Of a stretch of 64,000 nucleotides of DNA, positions 34,540 through 45,739 are shown piece by piece. The position numbers and the translations under genes are program-made. The stretch lies in NCBI GenBank assembly GCA_038025085.1, contig CM076146.1, positions 18,326,001 through 18,390,000 on the forward strand, written 5' to 3'. Source of the stretch: Tetragonia tetragonoides. Lineage: Eukaryota; Streptophyta; Magnoliopsida; Caryophyllales; Aizoaceae. Each line of letters opens with the position of its first letter. Position 1 is the stretch's first letter. Below the pieces are notes generated by a model. That model did no database searches, was not told the origin of the DNA, and worked only from the letters and a program-made list of their open reading frames with translations.

Positions 34540-35400
34540 GCCATTCTGGTTGTTCCCGCCCCGGAACTTCTTCTTGCCATTCTGGTTGTTCCCTCCCCGG
34601 AGCTTATCCTTCTTCCCACCACCACTACCCTGATGGTCGTCAAACTTCCTCTTTTTCCCAGTCACCTCCTCTCTGTGCTTAAAAAACGCAGCTTGATTCG
34701 CCGTACGATTGTAGGCCTCTTGCACAGTTTGACACTTATAACCCCCAAAAGACTCACGAATGATCCAGTACAACCCATTCTAGAATCTATGGGCCCTATG
34801 TTGTTCCGTAGGGACTAATCCTTCCGCGAGACGAGCTAGGTCATCAAAATTTTCAGCAAACTCCTGAACAGTCATCCTTCCCTAGATAAGGTTCAATAAC
34901 TCGTTATATTTCTGGTCCTGGAGATACTCTGGGTACAACTCCTCTCTAAGAACTGTTTTGAACATTTCCCAATTAAAATCCGGCCGAGCTCTAATTGATG
35001 TGCCATTGGTTGTCCACCAACGATCTTCCTTCTTCCGGAACAGATAGACAACACTGTCTACTTTAAGTGCTTCCGGACACCTAGTTATTGCGAAGATTTT
35101 CTCTAAATCCTGCGTCCAGTCATTGAGGAGTACAGGATCCTCGCGCCCCTCAAACACAGGCGGATTATTCCCTTTAATCTTCTTAGATACTAAGGCAAAA
35201 TCGTCTCCTCCAGCTACCCTAGTCTCCTCCCTTTGCATCATAAGCGCGATGAATGCATTGGATTACGCCATGGCTTGTTGCGACTGAGCCAGCTGCGCTA
35301 ACAAAGCTTGCGCCATTGCCTCTCCAATCCCATCATTATTGTTATCCCCCATTGAACGGGTAGACTATTCGACTCTTTGTCTATTTCTTCTAGGTGGCAT
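33778..35400 (-). pseudogene. Element D gag and aspartic protease
   Basis: The start is the minus ATG at 35398-35400 (MPPRRNRQ). Two stops occur within the first 50 codons, then the core frame 35241-34882 (FEGREDPVLLNDWTQDLEKI, WWTTNGTS). The frame 34773-33778 holds an Asn/Gly-rich stretch with a run of Asn encoded by (TTG)n on the + strand, the knuckle CYTCQEMGHRSYDC and the protease YVLFDSGASHSFIS (DSGA). The C-terminal [12 protein letters not shown] motif of Ty3 proteases is present. Confidence 0.85.
34505..34540. repeat. (TTG)12 microsatellite encoding an Asn run in gag
   Basis: The uninterrupted TTG trinucleotide run reads as Asn on the coding (minus) strand. Element C has only a short counterpart. 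Confidence 0.95.
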
Positions 35401-35936
35401 CTAGCAAGCTAAAGGATCAACAAAAGCAAAAGAAAAGGGTATTAGCTACCCATATCACACTCATGGGCGATAATCACAACTAACATATACACTTGACTCA
35501 TATATATGTTCAATAGCCAACTAGGGCTCTAGGCTCTTATTGCATTCAAGCATGACCTTATCACACTCTTGCGTACTAGCAAGCTCAAGTTTTAATTGAC
35601 TTTGTTCTTTCTCAAAAATAAACAAATAACAATCATAATGAAACATCCATGCCTTTTTCATAGGCGCTTTCACAATACTCATGCTCCAAATAGCAAGTAA
35701 ATAACACAATTTCTTGCAAAAATTCCATCTCATAAATCAAATAGTCAAGTATTTGTCCAAAAATGAGTGCTTGCCAAACCAAGCCTCAATAGCATGAAGT
35801 AAAGAAAAATTTAACATTCTAAACAAAATGTCAAAAACAAATGGCTCGCGTGCCCAAATTAAGTCTCAAGTAGTTTACTCCAACAAAAACTAAATTGAAC
35901 TAACAATCACGCTCTTCTCGCGCGGTTCCTTAAAGG
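35401..35936 (-). other. Spacer between extra ORF and gag in element D
   Basis: AT-rich and non-coding. It aligns with 25404-25914 of element C. Confidence 0.5.
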
Positions 35937-36641
35937 TTAGCGACACACATGTGTCACTTGTACCTCGTCCATCTCCTCCTCCTCCTCCATGGGTTCCTCT
36001 TCTTCTTCTGGATCATCCTCCTCTTCAGTAGGGGTCCTTTGCTCATTGGGCTTGCCATTCAAGCCTATGGGCCAGTCTCTCACAGCGCTAGGCCTAGATG
36101 GCCTCGCAAGAACCTCAGGAACAGCAGGCAAAGGCTCCTCCTCAACCTCGACAGTAGGCGTCTCGGGCCCCTCAGCGAAGTACTGCTTCTCGAACGCTAG
36201 TGCTCGATCTAAGTTAGCATCTGCCTCCTCTTGGGTCATTTGGTCATCCATCTGAAGCAATGGATCGTACCCTCCAGCGTTCTCCACGCATACCTCGTAA
36301 GGGTCTCTAAGAACATCTGGGTGCTCCTTGTCCCATACGTAGGCCCTTATCATCAAGGACTCCAAAGTCTCCAGATAGGGGTAGTCCCTATCATTCCTCA
36401 TCTCCCAGTCCACTAGCCACTCTTTGTGAAACTGGAACCACTTGTCCGTCGTGTAGGCAAAGCTTCTGATGAAGTAGAAGGCCTTCATCTTTTTCGAGCT
36501 TGTAGAGGATTGAACGTCAAAGCGCACGTTGTACTGCATGAATACTTCTCGTACGAGATCAAAGTATTCCTCTAGTAGGCCTCCCTCGTAACGGAGCTGC
36601 CTCGGGTCCTCGGGAATCACAAGTCGTTAAAGCTTCACCAT
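35937..36641 (-). pseudogene. Extra ORF upstream of gag in element D
   Basis: The frame 36620-35937 is open for 227 codons. The nearest upstream ATG (36641) is followed four codons later by a stop. Visible features are RQLRYEGGLLEEYFDLVREV, KMKAFYFIRSFAYTTDKWFQ, a Trp-rich helix (HKEWLVDWEMRNDRDYPYLE), KEHPDVLRDPYE and a Pro-rich then strongly acidic tail (EEEDDPEEEEEPMEEEEE). The position between primer site and gag and the alignment with 25915-26487 of element C show a conserved extra gene. The fold is unknown to me. Extra ORFs upstream of gag are reported in some plant Ty3/gypsy elements. Confidence 0.6.
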
Positions 36642-36839
36642 CTGTACGCGAGAACAACACGTTAGTACTTCACTCGAGTACTTCAATTAATACCAAAACA
36701 AGTAAAAGAAACAATCAACTCATTTCGGCTTACAAATCTTTTATTCACATAAATTACGTCTATTTAAGTTTTCAACCTAAGAATATGTCGTAATGACATA
36801 CTTTGCATTTCAAAACGTACATTAGGGACAGTAAAATAC

Positions 36840-36851
36840 GCTCTGATACCA
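36840..36851 (-). promoter_or_regulatory. Primer binding site of element D
   Basis: The minus strand reads TGGTATCAGAGC, a perfect tRNA-iMet complement. It lies 3 bp inside the LTR end at 36855. Confidence 0.9.
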
Positions 36852-36854
36852 ACT

Positions 36855-39665
36855 TGTAACACCCCGAATTTCCGTCTAATCTAAAACCATTTAAAATCAC
36901 GAGTTGCAGCGAAAAAACCCTAGAAATTTGAAGCGTCACCGCCGTATTTAATGATAAAATTAAATACAAGGCTAGAAAGAAATCAAATGCTTACATCCCA
37001 CACATACATACTAGATAATTAAATAATAACTATCTTTTCCAACTAGACTTAAACAAATAATCCAAATGAAATAAAAATAATAAACTATTAATTCTCATGC
37101 AAGAGAATTAATCTCGTTACAATAACAAAAATCCCAAATAATAAAGAGTTCCAATCTAAACAATAAAGCAAACTGTTTTTAGAAGATATACAATCTTCTT
37201 CCGCCGCCTTTCCTAGCTCACACCACGAGCTACAAATCCTGCCAGTCTACTCCCCCATATAGACGAAATTCATATAGGTTCATCATAGGTCCACCATTGA
37301 AGAGAAAAGGACAACAAACACAAGTAAAAAGAAAAACAACCAATCAGCTACGCTGAGTAATTCATAACCACACAATCTATTTTTAATTCTCCACTTAAGC
37401 CATCGTGCTTAATAAACATGACTGAATAAATAAAAGACGACATGCTTTAATATAAACAACCAAACAATCCAAATAATAAATCAAATATTTATTATTATCC
37501 ATTAGCCTAGTTCATTAGAGAGTAGAGAATCGCATGAATGTCAGAACCAACTGTAGAAGGCTCAATAGGATAAAAAGTCATGTGCATAATAGCAGAGAGG
37601 GATCACCCATCCCGGAGTATAGATGACTCCCGAAGTACTTCTAGATGTTCCTGTGCATATTATGCCCTCTCTCAACCCTTAGGTTTACAAGAAGAACATT
37701 TTCACAATTAAAACTTCACTTGCCCAATTGCTCTTTGTATAGATACAAGCTTTAACCAAATGCGTTGGGGTCATAACCAATGAAACCCACTCAACGTACC
37801 AATTGACATTCCCATTCGCTCCCTTTGGTAGATCCATTACCAAAGAAATCTTAACTCTCAATTTCTTTCAATATGGTGATCACATAACAAGTAATGCACA
37901 TAATCTTGGCACTCAAGCAACACAATATGGTTACGATTTTCGATGGTATTTTACATGAATGGCATCTAGGCCTCAATTCAAAACCTAGTTCAAGACCTTT
38001 AAGTAGGTTCCAATAGTCAACGCTCATTTCAATTTATTGAAGTAACATGGTTACTAACATGAATCCACATGCTTACCAACATGATATGAAAATAGCAATA
38101 CAAGCTATATTCAAATTGAACAATTATTAACATAATTTTCGTTCAACAACCATAATAAATCATGCATCTCCTCACATGAATATTAACAAGTAGACATTGC
38201 TACACAAAGTGAATTTTCAACATAATAGATGCATTCACTAACATATAATTCTATACGAATTATCACAAGGAAATAAATAACACTTATCCCTTCCACAAAC
38301 CAAGCACGAATAAACATTCCAATTCGATGATTAGACAATGAACATTCATAATTCATCTAGACATGAATTAACTTTGGAAATAAGGCAATCATGACAATTT
38401 CACGTAAGCTCCTTACGTTCACGCGCGGTTCATGGGTTCTAACAAATCCATAATACCCAATAGTCAATACAATGACTTCTAAACCACTTTATTAAACTTT
38501 AAAGATGATTTAGTACCCTTAATTGAATAAGTTAAGTTGCTGGAATTTTAGCTAATCATGCATGCTCAAAGCTTTCAAAAACAATTTACACAACTAAATT
38601 AGGAAACTTTCCAAAACACTAAAACCAAGTCAACAAGTCAAAACAAGTCAACCACCATCAGCAACACCAAACACCACCGCACCACCGCCGCTAACCACCG
38701 TCTAGCGGCGGCGGTGGCCGTGACAGCCGCCCAGTCGTGCGCTGTACGTGCGCTGTACACGGCCTGGACGTGCTCGGCAAGCCGGAACCTATTATTTTTT
38801 ATTTTTTATTATTTTTATTTTAAACAATTTTAACAAACCCAAATCTAATTAAATCCACACAATTAATAAATTTCCAGATTTAATTAAATCATAATATCCA
38901 ACCCTTTAACTTAAACTTTGATTCAATTCAATAAAACAACAAACCCAACCCTAATCATGATCCTATCATGCAAAAACAATAGAATATAGTAAACCCTAGG
39001 CAAAATATAAATCAGGGTTTTCTCATACAAAACTAGGGTTCATTTAAAACATATACTTGAATCAATTTAAAGCTTTAAGAATCACAAACAAGTTTAGAAC
39101 ACTTACTTGGAAATCAAAAAGATTAAAATTGAGCAATAGGATGAATTGTGAAAGAGTGTTAAATTTTCTCTTTCTTTTCTCCTTGGTGGCCGTGCGTGAG
39201 AGTGAGGGACAAAGAAGCATTTCATTTTTTCTTTTTTTTTTTTTATTTGGTAAAGAGTCAGTTGAATTTGGAAGCTGAGTGTATTTAGGAACTAAATACA
39301 CTCCTTCCTTATCTTAACCTCTCCTTTCCTAAATCCTCTCCTAGAATCACTCCACTAGCCCACAATTTAGGAAACAAATTTTAAAACAAAAATTCAGAAT
39401 TTTCTTCACCAAATTTTCGGCTAAGGTGGCCAAAATTAAGGCCCTAATTTTGCCTTATAATTTTCGCCCACTTCCGAAAATTATAGAGCCCAAATACTTT
39501 TATTTATTTTGGCCCAATTACATTTTAATTAAGTCCAAAACCAAAACCCAATATTAATTAGGCACTTTAAATATTTATGAGCCCAATTAATTATTTAAAT
39601 CGAAAATTGCATTTTCTTTTTAAGTAATTATTATTCTAAAATGAATAATAATATGGGGTATTACA
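36855..39665 (-). mobile_element. Element D 5' LTR (2811 bp)
   Basis: It has TGTAACACCCC at 36855 and GGGGTATTACA ending at 39665 on +. A GC-rich island is at 38640-38780 and a CT/GA-rich leader at about 39150-39220. It is the full-length reference for the family; the element C copy lacks an internal ~1.05 kb (37000-38050 here). Confidence 0.9.
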
Positions 39666-40817
39666 CTAACAAGGAGAAATGGTGCCCCGCTTTTTCAAAA
39701 GAGAAGTTTTCAACAGGGATTTTGTCATCGTAACGAAGTGAATCAACTAACCATACAATCTGCCACAGGCTTAGGAAAACAGCAGGCTTATGTGACTTCT
39801 ATTCCCTATTTTGTGTCGTTAATACTTGGAGGATCGATGAAAATAAATTCTTTCACTCAAATGAATATGGGAGGCCGGAGATGATAATTAATCATGTGGC
39901 TTTGCTAATTCATGCAAGAGAGGTTTATACAATGAGTGCATATCGGATGAAGAGCAGTTCACAGCTGGTGCAACTTTCAGCCAAATATTCGCCGGTGTTG
40001 TAGATGGGAAGTTTATATATCATGTGTGGAGAGAAGGTCCTGACATTTTTCGACATGAAGTGGTTATGGATCCTCAAGTGCTTACTGCTTCATGCACTTG
40101 CAACAGCTTCATTCAAAATGGCATTTTGTGTTATCATGTTTTGAGGATTGATAATCTTATGTGTGTCAGGAGAATTCCAGACCAGTATATCCTTCCCAGG
40201 TGGATGAAAGCGTGTAATAAAGCTGATGATATTGTGGTAATAGGAAGGAAGCCAGGGCATAATATGGTTGCTGCTTTGATTTGGAGAATAAAAATGGTTC
40301 ATAAGTTTAGCAATTTGATGTCAGCTAGTGATTGTAATAAGAAAGCAAGAGAATATACTGAAGAAGGATTTCAAAAAATGAAAAAAAAAGAGACAATGTG
40401 CAAACTGAATTTGGGGCTGTGATTAACGGTGATGATGAAGAAGATTCAGCAGGCGAAAGTAAGGAAATAAGGAATTCTGAAGGTAAGAGAGTTGTTGTAG
40501 AAAGGAACACGAAGAGAATGAGAACAAACGATACGATATGCAAGACAATATGGGGACAAAAAGGTGCTACAGTGAAAAGGGCAGTGATGCATACAAAGCA
40601 AGCTGTGCAAGAATCTGTTAAGGTATTTTGTTATATGCTTCTATGCTTTTATTCAATCTTTTCTTAGATTATATGCTAAAGTGGAATTTCTTAACTTCTT
40701 GCATGCATACATGATGTTGTTGATCAGATGGCTGGGGAAGGATATTTGGTTCATCCACAAGGAGGTGCATCAAGTTTTATGGCAACACAGTACGCATCAA
40801 CCGCAGGACAAGCATAG
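39666..40817 (+). pseudogene. FAR1-related gene, 3' part with SWIM zinc finger
   Basis: Directly after element D the frame reads WCPAFSKEKFSTGILSS, a stop where Gln is expected, then RSESTNHTICHRL, all transposase-tail motifs of FAR1-related proteins. A frameshift near 39955 leads to the frame ending at 40422, which holds the SWIM motif CTCNSFIQNGILCYHV (CxCx..CxH). The third block 40398-40622 is charged and ends at GTATTT. An intron 40623-40727 precedes the last exon 40728-40817 (MAGEGYLVHPQGGASS, stop TAG) in phase 0. The SWIM domain binds zinc. Multiple stops make this a pseudogene. Confidence 0.8.
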
Positions 40818-42024
40818 GACAAGCGTAGTACTTCCTGCTGCATATCAAAAAGATGATGCTTCGGGGTGATTAGAAGTTGTGATGCTGGAGACAGAAGTTA
40901 TAGAGCCTAGCTAGTAGTTTTCTTTACTTTTTGTTTGAATTGAGATGGTATAAGTGATATGGATGGAGTTGTAGTGTTATGTTTTGTTCTTCACTTCAAT
41001 ACAGTTTTGGAAACAATCATTTTTGTTCTGAATTCATTGATTTTTTGGTATAAACACATTGAAACATTGGTATGCATTCATTTTGTATTTGTAGAAATTC
41101 AGTATATCAAATCAAGTGCCAGAATTCATTTGGATAAAGTTTAGAGATTTTATCTATATGAGTCCTGAATTCATTAATGTTTCTCTATGAATTCATTTTT
41201 TGTATTGAGGGGCGGGGGGGAGGGGTGTCATCCAACTCTACCCAAAACACATCTGTAATTTGATGGCGTTGGCTATGTGGCTTGGGAGAAGATTTTGAGG
41301 GTGTCATCCAACTCACCCAAAACACATATGTAAATTAAACTTGAGATTCATTGAAACTTTGTTAGAAATTCATTGAAACTTTGGTATTGAAATCAAACTT
41401 TGGTATGAATTCATTGAAAGTTTTGGTATGAATTTATTTTTTATTTATTAGAAATTCAGTATATCAAATCAAGTGTTAGAATTCATTTGACTAGATATAA
41501 AGTTTTGTTATGGCTGGTGTTGTAGTGTTATATTTTGTTCTTCGTCAAACCAAGATATGGAGATTTCATTTTGATGCAGATTGGAAAACAATCATTTTAT
41601 TCAGAATTCATTGAACTTTCAGGATGAATTGATAGAAACTTTGGGATGAATTCGTTGAAACTTTGGTGTGAATTCATTTTTGATTTTATCCATATGAGTC
41701 CTGAGTTCATTCAAGTTTCTCTATGAATTCATTTAGTGTATGGGATATATTCAATATATGAAATCAAGAGTCGTAATTCATTTTTCGATATAAAGCAATA
41801 TTCATAACAAACTTAAAATATATATAATTCATTTATAGCAGCATTTCAGAAAGCATTAGTTACAAGGTTTGTTGCATAAGTACATTGATCAAAAAGTGAC
41901 ATTCCTATACAAGGTTCACCCCTTATATACATACCAAGCAAAAGTAAACATGGATACAAGCAAAAGTCAACCTTTTATATGTAACACTAAGTTAAGCTTC
42001 CTAAAGGTTTTGATTTCTATCCCC
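40818..42024. repeat. AT-rich GAATTCATT-rich tract downstream of the FAR1-related gene
   Basis: There is no gene. The motif GAATTCATT (or one-base variants) recurs about a dozen times between 41030 and 41780, embedded in a longer diverged repeat: the phrase attcagtatatcaaatcaagtg occurs near 41100 and again near 41450. The same motif saturates 49020-50600. Its function is unknown. Confidence 0.7.
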
Positions 42025-42473
42025 TTAGTCAATGTCCTCTAGGTTGTTGTACTCTTGCTCGTCTGAATCAACAGCAGCAACAGTTGTAGCTACCTTAGCA
42101 GCTTCAGCTTCAACTCTTTGAGTGGCTTCAAGTGCTCGCCTGTCAGTCATAGCTCTGTTGGCTTTGATTGATCTGTTGCGCCAAGCTACCATACACCATT
42201 TTTTTTTTATTTTAGAACATCTTCTCAGGACATTATCGTTAAGTTTTGTTAAGACATGGCGTGCCAGAACGTCATCAAATTGTGTTATCTTGAAAGGGAA
42301 TAGGGCTCGAGATTCCAAAACCAGTAGTTTCAGTCTGTTTGATGAACAAGTGATCTTCCATAGCGTCCATTTGTCGCACTTTGGGAAGATATGTTGTGTT
42401 AGAGGTAATCAAGTCCTTCTATATCCTCTATGTCCATTTTTGCCATTTTCTTCTGATCACTAGGTGAAGCCAT
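42025..42473 (-). pseudogene. Small hypothetical gene, frameshifted
   Basis: The main minus frame 42318-42025 (97 aa) reads MESRALFPFKITQFDDVLAR, with a basic middle and an acidic end (EQEYNNLEDID). An upstream ATG at 42471-42473 begins a short acidic peptide (MASPSDQKKMAKMDIEDIEG) that stops after about 24 codons. In other frames 42460-42320 reads on toward the 97-aa frame, so the true gene is probably longer and broken. I recognise no domain. It diverges from the F-box-like gene at 43389. Confidence 0.35.
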
Positions 42474-43388
42474 GTTTTCGTAATCCTAATGATTTTTAGT
42501 TAGCAACATAGAAAATGTACAGTGCTAAGCCAGATGTAACTAACCCATCTTTTTTTTCTGGTGATTTTTGTACTTTAAGCAAATCAAATGTGAAATCAAA
42601 TTTGAAAAATAGCCTAGCATTATTATTTACACAATCAGAACAAGGGGGTTATGATGAATTGTGCCTTTTCTTACAGTACTCAAGCTAACAATTCATTTGA
42701 ATAAAATCATTGATTAAACACCCATTCTTTATGCATTTGAATGGTAAGCAAGAGGTGAGCAAAACAAAAGCTAAACTTGTTGAACTGTAAACAACTAGGA
42801 ACAGAGAATACTCTAAAATCATGCATTTGTCAGATATTACAACATTAAAAGAGTTACTAAACATATCAAAAGAAATGGGTAGTTAAAAATGCTAAATAGG
42901 AAACACAATTTTAACCCAACAAATTTAAATGGTGGGAACAGGAAGAAGAAACATACCAGCTTCTAAACAAGAGGAAATGGAAGAGGATGCGTTTTGGTGT
43001 TGAGTCTGATGAGTAGTGCCTAGGGTTCCTTTTGTTTTTACTTTTCAATTTTGGGTTTGATCTTTAATATTCATTGAAACGGCCGAAAAATTCATAGCCT
43101 TAAGTTGTTTGGTTTTTAATGTATAAATGATTATTTTTTAACAGTGATTTGACATAATGAAAATGAATGGTTGAGAAAACTTGAGTAGTTTTCGGAGCAA
43201 TTTGACTTAATTAAATGACCATCATACCCCTAATAGCTTATTTATAAACCAAATTGATCATGCCCATCAGCTCAGAAGTTGATAGGTTCTTCACACAAAC
43301 CAAGCTCAGCTCAGCTCAGCGTTATTCCTCTTCGGCGCGATCAGAGGTTCTTGCACACAAGTTCAGAGCAATCCTTTGTAATCAAAAG
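42474..43388. other. Spacer between divergent small genes
   Basis: AT-rich and non-coding. It could hold the promoters of the minus gene (42473) and the plus F-box-like gene (43389). A CTCAGCTCAG tandem is at about 43302-43319. Nothing else is recognised. Confidence 0.4.
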
Positions 43389-44182
43389 ATGAAGGTTGAT
43401 GTTTCACTAGTGTTTGAAGGTAATTTTTGTCTTCATCTAGTTTATTTCAAGTTGTTTTTGTCTTTTTGTCTGTTTGTGTTTTGTGATTTTTGTTCTTTTT
43501 GTTGTGTTTTGTGTTTGGTGTAAAACATTTGCTTAGCTTCAGTTTAGCTAGTTGTTGTTAGGATTAGCTTATATTGTCAAATTGTTGTTAAAGTTCATTG
43601 TTTTAAAGTACTTTTGATTTAGTTGATATTCTGAATTGCATACCTATGTTCTGCTATAGTGTTATAAGTAGTGAAATTCATTTTAATAGGACATTATGAC
43701 TCATTTTTGTTTCATTATTGGCTTACTGTTTTTGTTTTTAGACATCGATGCTATGATCAATAGGCTAGGGTTTGAAGCTCATCAACAAATGTCTCTATGG
43801 AGACCAACTTTTGATGAGCATCGCGATACTGGAGATTTTACAAACATCCCAGGAATGTCAGAAATACTGATGACAAATGTCTTTCATAGACTTGAGCGTG
43901 ATATTTGTCTGCTGCTTCTAAAGTTTCAAAGAAATGGAATAAGATGGTATGGGTTGGGGGAGCAATGGAGATTTTACAACTGGAGAAAATTATGCAGAAG
44001 CATGTTTTTAAAAGATGCTCAATGTCGAAGCTGCAGCGATGTCTGCAAGTGGCCAAAAGGTGGGAGGATCTGGTATATCATAGTTATGTCATACAAAACA
44101 GATTTCAAGACAGGCATTTGGGTGTCCATAGCTGAATGACAGCTCTTTCTTTGGCTAGAGAATCATCCGGGTGAGGAAGATG
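43389..44182 (+). pseudogene. F-box-like gene fragment
   Basis: ATG at 43389 begins a short exon (MKVDVSLVFE) ending at GTAATT (43420). The acceptor TTTTTAG|AC at 43740 restores the frame. Exon 2 reads MINRLGFEAHQQMSLWRPTF, then IPGMSEILMTNVFHRLE, matching the first helices of an F-box. The helix expected next (AASKVSKKWNKMV) lies in another frame from 43905, so a frameshift sits near 43895. A second F-box-like helix (LQRCLQVAKRWEDLVYHSYV) follows. F-box proteins are substrate receptors of SCF ubiquitin ligases. The gene is interrupted at 44188 by the LTR element. Confidence 0.5.
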
Positions 44183-44187
44183 CCTGG

Positions 44188-45739
44188 TGTTACGGTCCTA
44201 AATTTTTCGTTGCGGAATGACCGTACGGCATCAAGACTCCACGGAGTCTTGACCAGCCTTCACGTGAGGTTCTGTCCATTCCGACTCACATTGAACTCTT
44301 CACAACTCAAATCATCCTATCGTGGCTCAATCGCTTCACTGTTATTCCTTTCTCGAGATACTAGTCGCTTCCTGGTATCGGCTATTTAGCCCGACAGTCG
44401 CCCAACCGATCATCTCGGATATCCTGCATCATGGTTGACCCATACTCCAGACCCTCGTCGCGTACTAGTGCCGACACTCTTGTCCTGACTCTAGCCCGAC
44501 CGAACATCCTGTTTCTCACTTCAACCCATGACTCGACACCATCGCATCCTGTGTGCGGACAACGTTGTTTACTATCATCCGACACCGATCTCACTGACAA
44601 GATCCTTCGGGACACGGTCCTCGAACGCCATCCGACTTCGAGGCTTCCTATGGAGTGCTGCTTCCGTTCATCAGTCATGATCACTGTTCGCCTCATCGTG
44701 GCCTAGGAGTTGTCAAGTCCCAAAGTACTCTCAGACGTGTCAAGTTCGGAGCGCACGTCTCGATCGTCCAGGCAACTATCCTCGTCTCGAGCACTCAAGC
44801 TCTTTCCGAGTCGTTCCCGATCCTTTAAGCAACCGAGAGTCATGTTCGCTCCTGTTGAGTTGATAGGAGGCCGACCTATGAATGCACACCTCGCGTTCAT
44901 GGACCACTGTCCCCGACTCGGCCAACGATGCCTCATCGAGTAGTGTCCCATTCACCAAGCAGGCAACTTTCCCGGGACATCCTTCCCTTCATAGGAATAC
45001 TAGGAAGTATCCCCTTAAGTCCCAAAGTTCCCACGGGGTCGCCCATCCCGTAGTACAGATGTCCCGGAACCAAAGAACACCACTAATGCAACACGGCCCC
45101 TCGTTGATCGGGCTTCCTGAAAGCCCTTAGGGAGGATCTTGTCCCCTTGACAAGGTTCACGGATATAGCGTTTCGTAACCGTCTCAAAATGGTGACCCTC
45201 CTCTCAGGGCATGATGCACACTATTGAGCCCGCTGGCTACTCGATAATGTCTCCGGGATGTTCAATCCCGAAGAGACTCAATGCTGTCCTTTGACATGCC
45301 ATCAAGCCTGCCCCCTTCCGGGGAAGCTCACTTAAGTTTCATGATGTTTTCCAACCATCCATGCACCCAGGGGAGGTGGAGAGCTCGCTCAAACACTTAC
45401 TACCCCCTGAAGAGTCTTATATGGTTCAGCCCAAGTGACAGGAGTGAACATCAAAGCTACATAACTTTCATACTCAATCTCCGATGGAACTCAAAGCTTG
45501 TTCCTCATAAACCGACTCCACTATGGACCTTCTCATCCCCCAAGAAAGTCCTGCGCTCATCCTTGTCCGACGAATTCTACACTTTGTCCGGGTATTCTAG
45601 AGCCCGACACCTATGACCGAGCATAACACCTAGTCGCAACCTAGCTGACTAGTCGCTGGTGCCTCTCCACGACACTCATGATCGAGCAACTGAGTGTCCG
45701 TGATGCTGCTACCGAGCTATCGAGGTGCAGACCACGACA
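44188..45739 (-). mobile_element. 3' LTR of the LARD-like element (1552 bp)
   Basis: It has TGTTACGG at its outer end and CCACGACA at its inner end. It aligns with 47399-48881 over its length (ttcacgtgaggttctgtccattcc, cttcataggaatactaggaag). It is moderately GC-rich, unlike the AT-rich surroundings. Confidence 0.85.

Larger units (their letters stand above)
29790..39665 (-). mobile_element. Element D: Del/Tekay-like chromovirus inserted in the FAR1-related gene
   Basis: The minus-strand order is 5' LTR (39665-36855), primer site, extra ORF, gag, protease, RT, RNase H, integrase with chromodomain, tandem PPT modules and a 3' LTR fragment (30375-29790). It is the best-preserved element in the window, with long frames of 226-331 residues across pol. 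It splits the FAR1-related gene, whose downstream part restarts exactly at 39666. The outer 2.2 kb of its 3' LTR and some host sequence were deleted on the left, so no target-site duplication remains. Confidence 0.88.

Noticed and set aside
34344..34643. Minus frame with a Thr run
   Set aside because: It is the (TTG)n microsatellite read in a shifted frame; the real gag frame reads Asn there.
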